This document shows, in pieces, positions 26,840-34,842 of a stretch of 64,000 bases of DNA. The notes beneath the pieces were generated by a model. That model was not told the DNA's origin and ran no database searches. It was given only the letters and a program-made list of their open reading frames with translations. Each line of letters begins with the position of its first letter. Position 1 is the stretch's first letter. The stretch is from Alcanivoracaceae bacterium (GTDB lineage: Bacteria > Pseudomonadota > Gammaproteobacteria > Pseudomonadales > Alcanivoracaceae). A program made the translations under genes and the position numbers. The stretch covers positions 62,001 to 126,000 of the forward strand of contig JAGLCJ010000009.1 of NCBI GenBank assembly GCA_023146255.1, read 5' to 3'.

Positions 26840-27907
26840 TTACAGGTCGAGAGTGACATTGCCGGCGGCGGCGCAGACACAGATGCGCACCATATCGCCG
26901 GCTTCACCGAAAATTTCACCAGTGGTCAGATCACGGACCTGACCTTCCTTCAACGTCACCAGGCAGCCCTGGCAAATACCCATGCGGCAACCGTGTTTCG
27001 GCAGCAGACCGGCCTGCTCGGCCACCTCCAGCAGCGGCTTGTCGCCGGCCGCCTCGGCCGCACGCTCGCTATGCCAGAAGCGCACTTCGCCACCGGCGCC
27101 AGCGGCCACGGTCTTCAGTGCCGGGCGGAAATTTTCCTGTTTCAGCTGCTCATTCAGACCGGCGCTCTGCCAGTGGGCCGACACCGAATCCATCAAGGAT
27201 TGCGGACCGCAGACATAGGCCAGACGATCACGCCAGTCCGGGCACAGGGTCTGCAGCTGATCAGCGGAGAAATGCTGGTCGCCGCGACTGCGGGTCAGCC
27301 GGGTCAGACTGTTCCAGCCGTGGGTCAGCGCCAGACCGCGACGATCATCGGCAAACAGGTTGCTGGCCTCATCAGGGCTGTAATGCAGATGGACCACATC
27401 CGCCTCACGGCCGGTCGCCGCCAGACTGCGCAACATCCCCATCACCGGGGTAATGCCGCTGCCGGCGGTGATGAACAGCAGTTTCGGCAGCTCACCGGCC
27501 GGCAGAACGAATTCACCGGCAGCCTGATCGAGCATCAGCACCATGCCAGCCCGGGCGTAGTGATTCAGCCAAGTGGACACATGTCCACCTTCAATGGCAC
27601 GTACGGTCACGGTAAAACTGTCATCGCGGCTGGCATTACCGGAAGACACCGAATAGCAACGCCAGTGGCGAACGCCGTCGATGTCCACGCCGAGGCGGAC
27701 ATACTGACCGGCGCGCGCGCCCTGCCAGCGGCTGTTAGGGCGAATTTCCAGTGAAACGGCGTCCGCAGACTCACGTATCACCCGCTCGATGCGGCCACGC
27801 AGGCCAGCGCCAAGCAGCGGATCAATCAGCTCCAGATAGGATTCCGGCAGCAACGGGGTTGCCAGCCAGTGGCCAAATCGGGTCAGGGGACGAAGTACAG
27901 AAGTCAT
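26840..27907 (-). CDS. desC: Ferredoxin-type oxidoreductase partner of the desaturase, DesC-like
   Basis: 355 residues: an FAD/NAD(P)H ferredoxin-reductase module (residues 40-260, with GQYVRLGVDIDG, ITAGSGITPVMGML and YVCGPQSLMD) fused to a C-terminal plant-type [2Fe-2S] domain (CRMGICQGC and a fourth Cys in RICVC). It passes electrons from NAD(P)H to the desaturase. First gene of the operon; two DesT/FabR-type sites lie 18 to 74 bases before its ATG. The N-terminal 35 residues (LATPLLPESYLELIDPLL) are typical of this desaturase-linked subgroup. Confidence 0.87.
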   Translation of the reverse strand: MTSVLRPLTRFGHWLATPLLPESYLELIDPLLGAGLRGRIERVIRESADAVSLEIRPNSRWQGARAGQYVRLGVDIDGVRHWRCYSVSSGNASRDDSFTVTVRAIEGGHVSTWLNHYARAGMVLMLDQAAGEFVLPAGELPKLLFITAGSGITPVMGMLRSLAATGREADVVHLHYSPDEASNLFADDRRGLALTHGWNSLTRLTRSRGDQHFSADQLQTLCPDWRDRLAYVCGPQSLMDSVSAHWQSAGLNEQLKQENFRPALKTVAAGAGGEVRFWHSERAAEAAGDKPLLEVAEQAGLLPKHGCRMGICQGCLVTLKEGQVRDLTTGEIFGEAGDMVRICVCAAAGNVTLDL

Positions 27908-27924
27908 TGTCCAGGCACCACGTT

Positions 27925-27942
27925 AGTTAACATGTGTGCACA
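27925..27942. promoter_or_regulatory. DesT/FabR-type operator, site 1
   Basis: Read on the minus strand, 27942-27925 is TGTGCACACATGTTAACT, which by my hand alignment agrees with 13 of 18 bases of the E. coli FabR operator as I remember it. It sits 18 bases upstream of the desC ATG. Confidence 0.55.
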
Positions 27943-27963
27943 TTAATGCCGGCCGAGATTAAA

Positions 27964-27981
27964 AGTCAACAACTGTACACA
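27964..27981. promoter_or_regulatory. DesT-type operator, site 2
   Basis: Read on the minus strand, 27981-27964 is TGTGTACAGTTGTTGACT, agreeing with 14 of 18 bases of the P. aeruginosa DesT operator as I remember it, including the whole right half CTTGTTGACT but one base. Centre 39 bp from site 1, so both sites could be used by one or two repressor dimers. Confidence 0.6.
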
Positions 27982-28097
27982 AAAATGATTTAAATCCTTC
28001 TGTTTCATATGGTTATATAAATACCGGCCAGCGCGCCTGTGGCTACAGCTGTGTTTTCAAGTACAATGGCCGACAATTTCCGGGTACGGATACGCCG

Positions 28098-28805
28098 ATG
28101 ACAAGAATAACCCGCCGCCGCAGCCGTCGTGACGAGGAAGAGTCCGAAACCGGTCGCCGCGATGTTCGCAAACAACGCACCCGCCGGGCCCTGCTCGATG
28201 CCGCACTGGAACTGATGCAGGGCGAGCAGAGCTTCAACAGCATCAGCCTGCGCGAAGTTGCCCGTAATGCCGGCGTCGTCCCCACCGCGTTTTATCGCCA
28301 CTTCCGTGATATGGATGAACTCGGCCTGACCCTGGTCGAGGAAGCCCTGCGCGCCCTCAGGCAGATGATGCGCGAGGCGCGCAGTGCGCCGCTGCCGGCC
28401 AGCAGCCTGATTGCCCGTTCGGTACAGACGTACATCGGTTACGTGCAGGCCAATCAGGATTACTTCCAGTTTCTTGCCAAGGAGCGCTTTGGTGGCAGTC
28501 GCGCGCTGCGTCTGGCCATTCGCCAGGGAACTGCGCTGTTTATCAGTGAGCTGGCGACTGATCTGGCACGCTTTCCGGGCGCCAACAATCTCAGCACTGA
28601 AGAGCTGCAGATGATCTCGTCACTGATCGTCAACATCATGATCGCCATCACTGAACAGCTACTCGACCTGCCGGCAGACAGCGAGTCGGAAGTGCTCTGG
28701 CTGCAGGATCAGGCGGCCCAGCAAATGCGTCTGGTATTTCTTGGCTCGATGCAATGGAAGCCAAAATCGGTGCGCGACAAACAGAAGGCCATTGCCCAGG
28801 GCTGA
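28098..28805 (+). CDS. desT: TetR-type repressor of unsaturated fatty acid genes, DesT/FabR family
   Basis: 235 residues. The helix-turn-helix SLREVARNAGVVPTAFYRHF (residues about 50-69) followed by RDMDELGLTLVEE is almost the FabR/DesT signature. The N terminus has an extra basic arm (TRRRSRRDEEE). In P. aeruginosa, DesT represses desCB when bound to unsaturated acyl-CoA and releases when bound to saturated acyl-CoA. Here it is divergent from desC-desB with two matching operators in the 190-base gap. An AT-rich ATATAAATA at about 28016 may belong to its own promoter. It is followed after nine bases by selU on the same strand, so some read-through into the selenium genes is possible. Confidence 0.87.
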   Translation: MTRITRRRSRRDEEESETGRRDVRKQRTRRALLDAALELMQGEQSFNSISLREVARNAGVVPTAFYRHFRDMDELGLTLVEEALRALRQMMREARSAPLPASSLIARSVQTYIGYVQANQDYFQFLAKERFGGSRALRLAIRQGTALFISELATDLARFPGANNLSTEELQMISSLIVNIMIAITEQLLDLPADSESEVLWLQDQAAQQMRLVFLGSMQWKPKSVRDKQKAIAQG

Positions 28806-28814
28806 GCCTGTCTG

Positions 28815-29909
28815 ATGCAGCGAATCACTGACTTACCACAGCTTTTCCTTAACGATATCCCATTGCTGGACGTCCGCGCTCCGGTGGAATTTTCCGGCGG
28901 CGCCTTTCCTGCCAGCAGCAATATCCCGCTGCTGGATGATGACGAACGTCACCAGATCGGCATCTGTTACAAGCAGCACGGCCAACAGGCGGCGATTGCG
29001 CTGGGCCAGCAGCTGGTTTCCGGGGCAGTACGTGATGCCCGCATGGCGGCCTGGTCGCGCTGGATCACCGACCATCCGGATGGCGTGCTCTATTGTTTTC
29101 GCGGCGGCCTGCGCTCGCAGACAGTGCAGCAATGGCTGAACGAAGCTGGCATCGACATCCCCCTCGTCAGCGGTGGCTACAAAGCCATGCGCCGGTTCCT
29201 GCTGGAAGAGTCCGAGCGGCTGATTCGCGATTTGCCGCTGGTCATCATTTGCGGCCGCACCGGGACAGGCAAAACCCGGGTCATTGAAGCGCTACCGAAC
29301 AGCATCGATCTGGAAGGTCTTGCTCACCATCGAGGCTCGACATTCGGCCGTCGCCCCGGCGGACAGCCGTCGCAAATTGATTTCGAGAACCGGCTAGCGG
29401 TAGCCATGATGAAGCGATCGCTACCCGGATATGCACAGATTGCGCTGGAAGATGAGAGCCGACTGATCGGCCGCTGTCACTTGCCGCTGTCACTGCAGGA
29501 AAGGATCAAGGATGGCGCCCGTATCCTGATTGATGAAACGCTGGATAGCAGGGTAAGCGTCACCCTGGAAGACTATGTGCTGGCCCCCCTGGCCGAGTAC
29601 CGGCAACATTTCGGCGAAGAGTCTGCCCTCAGCCAGTTGGGCGAAGAGCTGCTCGCCGCCCTCGACAGGATTCAGCGGCGGCTGGGTGGCACCCGCCACC
29701 GGGAACTGCGTCAGCTGCTGGTCCAGGCGTTGCAACAACAGACTGATCACGGTGACAGTGAAGGTCATCGGCGCTGGATTGAACCCTTGCTGCGCGACTA
29801 TTACGACCCGATGTATGACTATATGCTGCAGCAGCGGCATGGCCCGATCCTGTTTCAGGGTAGCCGTCGTGATGCAGAAATCTGGCTGAAGCACTCTCAG
29901 CAAGCATAA
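28815..29909 (+). CDS. selU: tRNA 2-selenouridine synthase (SelU/MnmH)
   Basis: 364 residues. An N-terminal rhodanese domain has the catalytic Cys in YCFRGGLRSQT (near residue 95), and a C-terminal P-loop domain starts with IICGRTGTGKTRVIEAL. SelU replaces the sulfur of 2-thiouridine at the wobble position of Lys, Glu and Gln tRNAs with selenium, using selenophosphate and a geranyl intermediate. The enzyme needs SelD, which is not in this window. The ABC transporter genes directly downstream are of a type proposed to bring in selenium oxyanions, so the cluster reads as selenium uptake plus use. The ribosome site is weak, suggesting coupling with the upstream gene. Confidence 0.92.
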   Translation: MQRITDLPQLFLNDIPLLDVRAPVEFSGGAFPASSNIPLLDDDERHQIGICYKQHGQQAAIALGQQLVSGAVRDARMAAWSRWITDHPDGVLYCFRGGLRSQTVQQWLNEAGIDIPLVSGGYKAMRRFLLEESERLIRDLPLVIICGRTGTGKTRVIEALPNSIDLEGLAHHRGSTFGRRPGGQPSQIDFENRLAVAMMKRSLPGYAQIALEDESRLIGRCHLPLSLQERIKDGARILIDETLDSRVSVTLEDYVLAPLAEYRQHFGEESALSQLGEELLAALDRIQRRLGGTRHRELRQLLVQALQQQTDHGDSEGHRRWIEPLLRDYYDPMYDYMLQQRHGPILFQGSRRDAEIWLKHSQQA

Positions 29910-29996
29910 CAACCGCATTACCCGCCCCGTGTCTTGCCGGACACGCGGAATCAGGCGGCACAGTCCGGTGTTTCTCCCCATTGAACGGAGAGCGAG

Positions 29997-30875
29997 ATGA
30001 GCAAGCGACTGATGGCCGCAGTAGTGGCCGCATGCATGTGTTTTGGCCTGTTGGCCTGTGATCCTGCTACACCAAACAAACCGGTACTGGTGTTCAGCGC
30101 CATTCCTGATCAGGATGAAGCCCGCCTGATCGAACGCTTCGGCAAGGTTTCCACTTACCTGAGCGAAAAGCTGGACATCGAAGTTCGTTATGTCCCGGTG
30201 AAATCCTATGCCGCTGCGGTCACGGCGTTTCGCAATAACGAAGTACAGCTGGCCTGGTTTGGCGGTCTGTCCGGCGTGCAAGCAACGCAACTGGTGCCCG
30301 GCAGTCGTGCCATCGCCCAAGGCGTAGAGGATCCCCGGTACGTCAGTTATTTCATTGCCCACCGTGACACCGGCATCGTCGCCGGTGATGGCTTCCCGGA
30401 AGGGCTTGAGGGCCGCAGCTTCACCTTCGGCTCAAAAAGTTCAACCTCCGGACGCCTGATGCCTGAGTTCTTTCTACGCGAACAGTTCGGCAAGTCGCCC
30501 GAAGCAATATTCAGCCGGGTCGGCTTCAGTGGCGACCACAGTGCCACCATCGCGCTGGTGCAGAGCGGCGCCTATGAAGTGGGTGCGCTAAGTTATCAGG
30601 TCTGGGACAAGGAAGTGGCTGACGGTACCGTGGATACCGACAAGGTTCAGGTGATCTGGACCACCCCGCCCTACCCGGATTATCACTGGGTGATTCGTGG
30701 CGACGTTGATGCCACCTTCGGTGAAGGCTTTGCCGGGAAAGTACAGCGTGCGCTGCTGGAGCTCGATGACCGCGATGTGCTGGATGCGTTTCCACGGCAG
30801 AAATTCATTCCGGCCACGAATGACGATTTCCTGCCAATTCTCGACACCGCACGCAGTCTCGGCCTGATGGACTGA
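29997..30875 (+). CDS. PhnD-like ABC transporter substrate-binding lipoprotein, putative selenium oxyanion transport
   Basis: 292 residues with lipobox GLLAC (Cys21), so it is anchored on the periplasmic side. The fold is phosphonate/phosphite-binding type: LVFSAIPDQDEARLIERF, VPVKSYAAAVTAFRNNEVQLAWFGG, then FGSKSSTSGRLMPEFFL near residue 145, a segment that in PhnD-like proteins forms the anion site. GGAGAG precedes the ATG. A branch of this family is annotated as putative selenate transporters because it co-occurs with selenium genes; the selU neighbour fits. Phosphonate, phosphite or phosphate remain alternatives, since no phn or ptx catabolic genes are nearby. Confidence 0.8.
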   Translation: MSKRLMAAVVAACMCFGLLACDPATPNKPVLVFSAIPDQDEARLIERFGKVSTYLSEKLDIEVRYVPVKSYAAAVTAFRNNEVQLAWFGGLSGVQATQLVPGSRAIAQGVEDPRYVSYFIAHRDTGIVAGDGFPEGLEGRSFTFGSKSSTSGRLMPEFFLREQFGKSPEAIFSRVGFSGDHSATIALVQSGAYEVGALSYQVWDKEVADGTVDTDKVQVIWTTPPYPDYHWVIRGDVDATFGEGFAGKVQRALLELDDRDVLDAFPRQKFIPATNDDFLPILDTARSLGLMD

Positions 30876-31531
30876 TGATGTTCGAGCTGCATCAGCACAG
30901 CATCCGCCGGCAGGGTGTCACGATCCTGCACGAAATTGAACTGCGGATCGAGCAGGGTGAGAAAGTCGCCCTGCTCGGACCCAGTGGTGCCGGCAAATCG
31001 ACTCTGCTGGAAGCATTGCGGCAACAGCAACCATTGCGGTCGGCCTGGTGTCCGCAACAGGGTGCACTGGTGCCGATGCTGAGCGTATTTCACAACATTT
31101 ACATGGGCGCGCTGGATCGGCACAGCGCACTGTACAACCTCGCCAACCTGATCCGGCCAATGGCAACACAGTGGCAACAGGTTGAGCAGCTGGCCGCCGA
31201 ACTTGCTATCGCCGAGAAGCTACGCACCAGTGTTGACCGCTTATCCGGCGGACAGGCGCAACGTACCGCGCTGGGCCGTGCCCTGTTCAGCCAACGCGAT
31301 GTCCTGCTTGCTGATGAACCGGTTTCAAGCCTGGATGAGAGTCAGGGTGAAGCGCTGCTACGGTTTGCCCTGTCTCGCCATCACACTGCAGTCTCCGCAT
31401 TGCACGATCGTGAGCTGGCACTGCATTGCTGTGATCGCATTATTGGTCTCAGGGACGGCAGGATTGTCATCGATGCTGCCAGTCAGAACCTGCGTATACA
31501 GGATCTGAACGAGCTGTACCGACGACGATGA
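30875..31531 (+). CDS. ABC transporter ATP-binding protein, PhnC-like
   Basis: 218 residues, the cytoplasmic ATPase of the same transporter. Walker A GPSGAGKSTLLEAL, signature LSGGQAQRTALGRAL, Walker B VLLADEPVSSLD, and the H-loop in HDRELAL. It is shorter than usual PhnC (about 250-270). The ATG overlaps the previous stop by one base (TGATG), with a second ATG three bases on, and its own stop overlaps the permease start, so the three transport genes are tightly coupled. Confidence 0.88.
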   Translation: MMFELHQHSIRRQGVTILHEIELRIEQGEKVALLGPSGAGKSTLLEALRQQQPLRSAWCPQQGALVPMLSVFHNIYMGALDRHSALYNLANLIRPMATQWQQVEQLAAELAIAEKLRTSVDRLSGGQAQRTALGRALFSQRDVLLADEPVSSLDESQGEALLRFALSRHHTAVSALHDRELALHCCDRIIGLRDGRIVIDAASQNLRIQDLNELYRRR

Positions 31532-33009
31532 ACACCACCGCATCCCGTCTTCGCCATACCACCCTGATACTGGCTGTTCTGGGTCTGCTGGCATTATTGC
31601 TCGCCGACATCAGCATCACCACTCGTGACCCCGGTATCGAACTGGCACACATTGGCAACGGTTTTCTCACCCCGGATTTTTTTTCCACGGAGAAACTGTG
31701 GCAAGCACTGGGATACACGCTCGCCTTTGCCCTGCAAGGCGTCGCTGTCGGATCTGCCGGCGGATTTCTGCTTGCCTTGCTTTGGCGCTGGCGAGCCGTT
31801 CGCGCTGCCAGCGCAATAGTCAGGGCAATCCACGAACTGTTCTGGGGCTTGTTGTTCCTGCAGGTTTTCGGCCTCTCGACACTCACCGGCCTGCTCGCCA
31901 TCGCCGTGCCCTACTGTGGAATCTTTGCCAAGGTGTTTGGCGAATTTCTGGAAGAGTCAGACCGAGCACCAGCCCGCGCCCTGCCCACAGGCAGCGACGC
32001 CTTCAGCAGTTTCTGGTTTGCCCGTCTGCCACTGGTCTGGCAACACATGAAAACCTACGGCGCCTATCGGGTTGAATGTGCGGTACGCTCCTCCGCCATT
32101 CTTGGTTTTATCGGCCTGCCAACCATCGGCTTTCATCTGGAGACCGCTTTTCGTCAGGGTGAGTACAGTACCGGCGCCGCGTTGTTGTATATTTTTCTGG
32201 TTGTCATTTTGTCCCTGCGGCTATGGCTGCGACCGGTGCTGCTGCCGTTATGGCTGTTCGCAACGCTGCTCTGGGCGCCACCGCAGGCCAGCGTAACGAG
32301 TGGCAGACTAATCCGTTTTCTCTCCGAGGACATCGTTCCCGCACCGCTGCGACAGAGCCAGTGGCAATGGTCCGAACTGGCTGATTGGCTGCTCAAACTG
32401 CTGCAGGAACAGATCCTGCCCGGAGTCGGTCAGACCCTTGTTCTCGGCATGGCTGCCCTGCTGGCTACCGGGATACTGGCACTGATGCTGTTCCCGCTGA
32501 TCTCGTCACAGTTTGGCCACCGGCTGAGTCGTGGTGCCGGTCATTCACTGCTGGTGCTGCTACGCACCCTGCCCGAATTCCTGCTCGCGTTTGTCTTTGT
32601 GCTGGTGCTCGGCCCATCCATGCTACCGGGTATTCTTGCTCTGGCACTGCATACCGGCGCCATCGTTGCCCACCTGTGCGGGCGCTTCACCGACACCCTG
32701 AACCTGCGGGTCGACGCTGCCAACGGGCTGAATCGATATGCCTTTGAAGTGTTACCGCGAATTTATCCCAACTTTCTCGCCTTCCTGCTGTATCGCTGGG
32801 AAATCATCATGCGTGAAACCGCCATTCTCGGGGTGCTTGGAATCACTACGCTGGGCTTTTATATCGATTCTGCGTTCAGTGAGCTGCGCACCGACAGGGC
32901 GCTGGTGCTGATCGGCGCGGGCGTGATGCTGAACATTGCCGTCGATGCCATTTCCCGTGGCCTGCGCCAACGGCTGCGACTGAGACACGGGCTGACCGAT
33001 CAGAATTGA
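31528..33009 (+). CDS. ABC transporter permease, tandem PhnE-like domains
   Basis: 493 residues, a fusion of two PhnE-type permease units of about 250 residues. Each has its own ABC-contact (EAA-like) loop: ECAVRSSAILGFIGLPTIGFHLETAF in part, near residue 190, and MRETAILGVLGITTLGFYIDSAF in part, near residue 430. Around twelve hydrophobic helices are visible. A single chain therefore replaces the usual two permease subunits or homodimer. It starts inside the ATPase stop codon (ATGA overlap). With the lipoprotein and ATPase this is a complete importer. Confidence 0.88.
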   Translation: MNTTASRLRHTTLILAVLGLLALLLADISITTRDPGIELAHIGNGFLTPDFFSTEKLWQALGYTLAFALQGVAVGSAGGFLLALLWRWRAVRAASAIVRAIHELFWGLLFLQVFGLSTLTGLLAIAVPYCGIFAKVFGEFLEESDRAPARALPTGSDAFSSFWFARLPLVWQHMKTYGAYRVECAVRSSAILGFIGLPTIGFHLETAFRQGEYSTGAALLYIFLVVILSLRLWLRPVLLPLWLFATLLWAPPQASVTSGRLIRFLSEDIVPAPLRQSQWQWSELADWLLKLLQEQILPGVGQTLVLGMAALLATGILALMLFPLISSQFGHRLSRGAGHSLLVLLRTLPEFLLAFVFVLVLGPSMLPGILALALHTGAIVAHLCGRFTDTLNLRVDAANGLNRYAFEVLPRIYPNFLAFLLYRWEIIMRETAILGVLGITTLGFYIDSAFSELRTDRALVLIGAGVMLNIAVDAISRGLRQRLRLRHGLTDQN

Positions 33010-33069
33010 GGAACCCCCGCCGGCATCAGACGTCCAACCGCACCATTGCTTCAGCCATAGGACAGCCCC

Positions 33070-34293
33070 GTGATTCCGCGCCAGCTTGTACTTCTTGCCT
33101 GCCTGACCTTTACCACGCCATTCGCTCACGCCACAGAACTGGCTGACGAGGACGACATTCCGGTATCCCGATTAGCAGAACCACAGCCGGAATCGAAAGC
33201 AGATCCGCAACCGGAGCCTGCCGGAGACGGGCGCGACTCCCTGATGCTTCTCGGTGAGGAGGTCCAGGCCGGTGAGTTCCTGACGCTTTACTGGAAGCCG
33301 GTGCAGTCTTTCCAGAGTATCGACACGCCGGTGCCGGTACTCATTGCACACGGCAAGCAGCCCGGCCCGAGGCTATGTCTTACCGCCGCCATTCATGGTG
33401 ACGAGCTGAACGGTATCGAGATGGTCAGGCGCCTGATGTACCAGCTCGAACCTGCCAACATGCGTGGCACGGTGATCGGCATTCCGATTGTCAATCTGGA
33501 TGGCTTCCGGCGCGCCAGTCGTTACCTTGCCGACCGCCGGGATCTGAACCGGCATTTTCCCGGCAGCCCGAATGGTAGCGCGGCGGATCGTATCGGCCAT
33601 TCACTGTTCAGTGATGTGATTCGCCAGTGCCAGTTTCTGGTGGATCTGCATACCGGCTCACAGCAACGCGTCAACCTGCCGCAAATTCGTGGCAACCTGA
33701 AAGACGAAATGGTTTTTGATTTCAGCCGTCACTTTGGCGGCATTACCGTACTGCATGGCGTCGGCGCCAAAGGCACGCTACGCCGTGCTGCCAATGATGC
33801 CGGCATTCCCGCCGTCACCATGGAAGCAGGTGGACCGCATCAACTGGATGAAAGTGCTGTCGACGCAGGCGTTAAGTCACTGGAAACCCTGCTGCAGAAC
33901 CTCGCCATCCAGGACAGCAAACGCTTCTGGAGCTCACCGCAACCGGTGTTCTATCAATCGGACTGGGTGCGAGCGAATCAGGGCGGCATTCTGATGTCTA
34001 CGGTCAAGCTTGGCGACAAGGTTCGCGAAGGTCAGGTACTGGGATCGGTCATTGATCCGGTCAGCAATACCGGCAGCGCGATACTGGCACCCTTTAACGG
34101 CCGCATTCTTGGTATGGCGGTGAATCAGGTGGTGCAGACCGGCTTTGCCACTCACCATGTCGGCGTCGAAACCGCCGCAGAAAAAGTCCAGGAAGAAGCC
34201 ATTGAACAGGATCTTTCTGTGAAAGAACCGGTGCCGCCCGGCGATTGCGTTGCCGATAATGCTGACGCCGGTAACTCCGTTAGCGACTGCTGA
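33070..34293 (+). CDS. Secreted succinylglutamate desuccinylase/aspartoacylase-family hydrolase
   Basis: 407 residues, GTG start at 33070. A signal peptide is visible (LVLLACLTFTTPFAHA, cleavage near residue 19), then an acidic/Pro linker, then a zinc hydrolase domain of the AstE/AspA branch of M14: zinc ligands His and Glu in AAIHGDELNGIE, substrate Arg region in GIPIVNLDGFRRASR and RDLNRHFPG, the third zinc ligand in VDLHTGSQ, and a late Glu in AVTMEAGGPHQ. Being exported, it is unlikely to act in arginine catabolism; an N-acyl amino acid or a peptide is a more likely substrate. It follows the transporter by 60 bases and may be co-transcribed; a link to selenium is unproven. Confidence 0.8.
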   Translation: MIPRQLVLLACLTFTTPFAHATELADEDDIPVSRLAEPQPESKADPQPEPAGDGRDSLMLLGEEVQAGEFLTLYWKPVQSFQSIDTPVPVLIAHGKQPGPRLCLTAAIHGDELNGIEMVRRLMYQLEPANMRGTVIGIPIVNLDGFRRASRYLADRRDLNRHFPGSPNGSAADRIGHSLFSDVIRQCQFLVDLHTGSQQRVNLPQIRGNLKDEMVFDFSRHFGGITVLHGVGAKGTLRRAANDAGIPAVTMEAGGPHQLDESAVDAGVKSLETLLQNLAIQDSKRFWSSPQPVFYQSDWVRANQGGILMSTVKLGDKVREGQVLGSVIDPVSNTGSAILAPFNGRILGMAVNQVVQTGFATHHVGVETAAEKVQEEAIEQDLSVKEPVPPGDCVADNADAGNSVSDC

Positions 34294-34296
34294 CGG

Positions 34297-34842
34297 TCAG
34301 CGCGGCCGCCACTGCGGCTCGCTGACATTGTGCTGGCGATTCAAGGTTCTCGCCAGCACAAACAGCAGGTCTGAAAGCCGATTCAACCACATCAGTGACT
34401 GCGGGTTCTGCGGCTGGACATGATTCGCCGCCACCAGTGCCCGCTCGGCACGACGTGCCACCGTGCGACACAGATGACAGAACGCGGCCGCCGGATGGCC
34501 TCCGGGTAACACAAATTCACGCAGCGGTGGCAATACATCATTCAGTGCAGCAACAGCGGTATCCAGCTCTTCCACATCTGCTTCGCGCAAACGTTTACTG
34601 CCCGGCACCGCCAACTCGGCCCCCAGATCAAACAGACGCTGCTGGATATCATCCAGCAGCGCGATCTTCTCGGCGCCAGGTTGAGTGCGCAGCATGCCGA
34701 TCATGGCGTTCAGCTCGTCCAGCTCACCCAATGCCACAATCAACGGCGCATGCTTGGGCCGGCGACTGCCATCGGCAAGACCGGTCTCGCCACCATCGCC
34801 ACTACGCGTCACTACCCGATTGATGCGCTGCTTGTCGGTCAT
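34297..34842 (-). CDS. Cob(I)alamin adenosyltransferase, PduO type
   Basis: 181 residues. It transfers the adenosyl group from ATP to cob(I)alamin to make coenzyme B12. The family marks are the ATP loop VTRSGDGGETGLADG at residues 10-24, the ELDELNAMIG helix, and the C-terminal RTVARRAERAL and LNRLSDLLFVLAR. Its ATG overlaps the stop of the upstream TonB-receptor gene by one base (TAATG), so uptake and activation of corrinoid are coupled in one riboswitch-controlled operon. It is convergent with the AstE-like gene, three bases apart. Confidence 0.93.
   Translation of the reverse strand: MTDKQRINRVVTRSGDGGETGLADGSRRPKHAPLIVALGELDELNAMIGMLRTQPGAEKIALLDDIQQRLFDLGAELAVPGSKRLREADVEELDTAVAALNDVLPPLREFVLPGGHPAAAFCHLCRTVARRAERALVAANHVQPQNPQSLMWLNRLSDLLFVLARTLNRQHNVSEPQWRPR

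Noticed and set aside
29929..29946. CGTGTC-N6-GACACG hairpin between selU and the lipoprotein gene, considered as a terminator or selenium-responsive element
   Set aside because: The stem is only six bases with no T run and no resemblance to a known selenium regulatory RNA.
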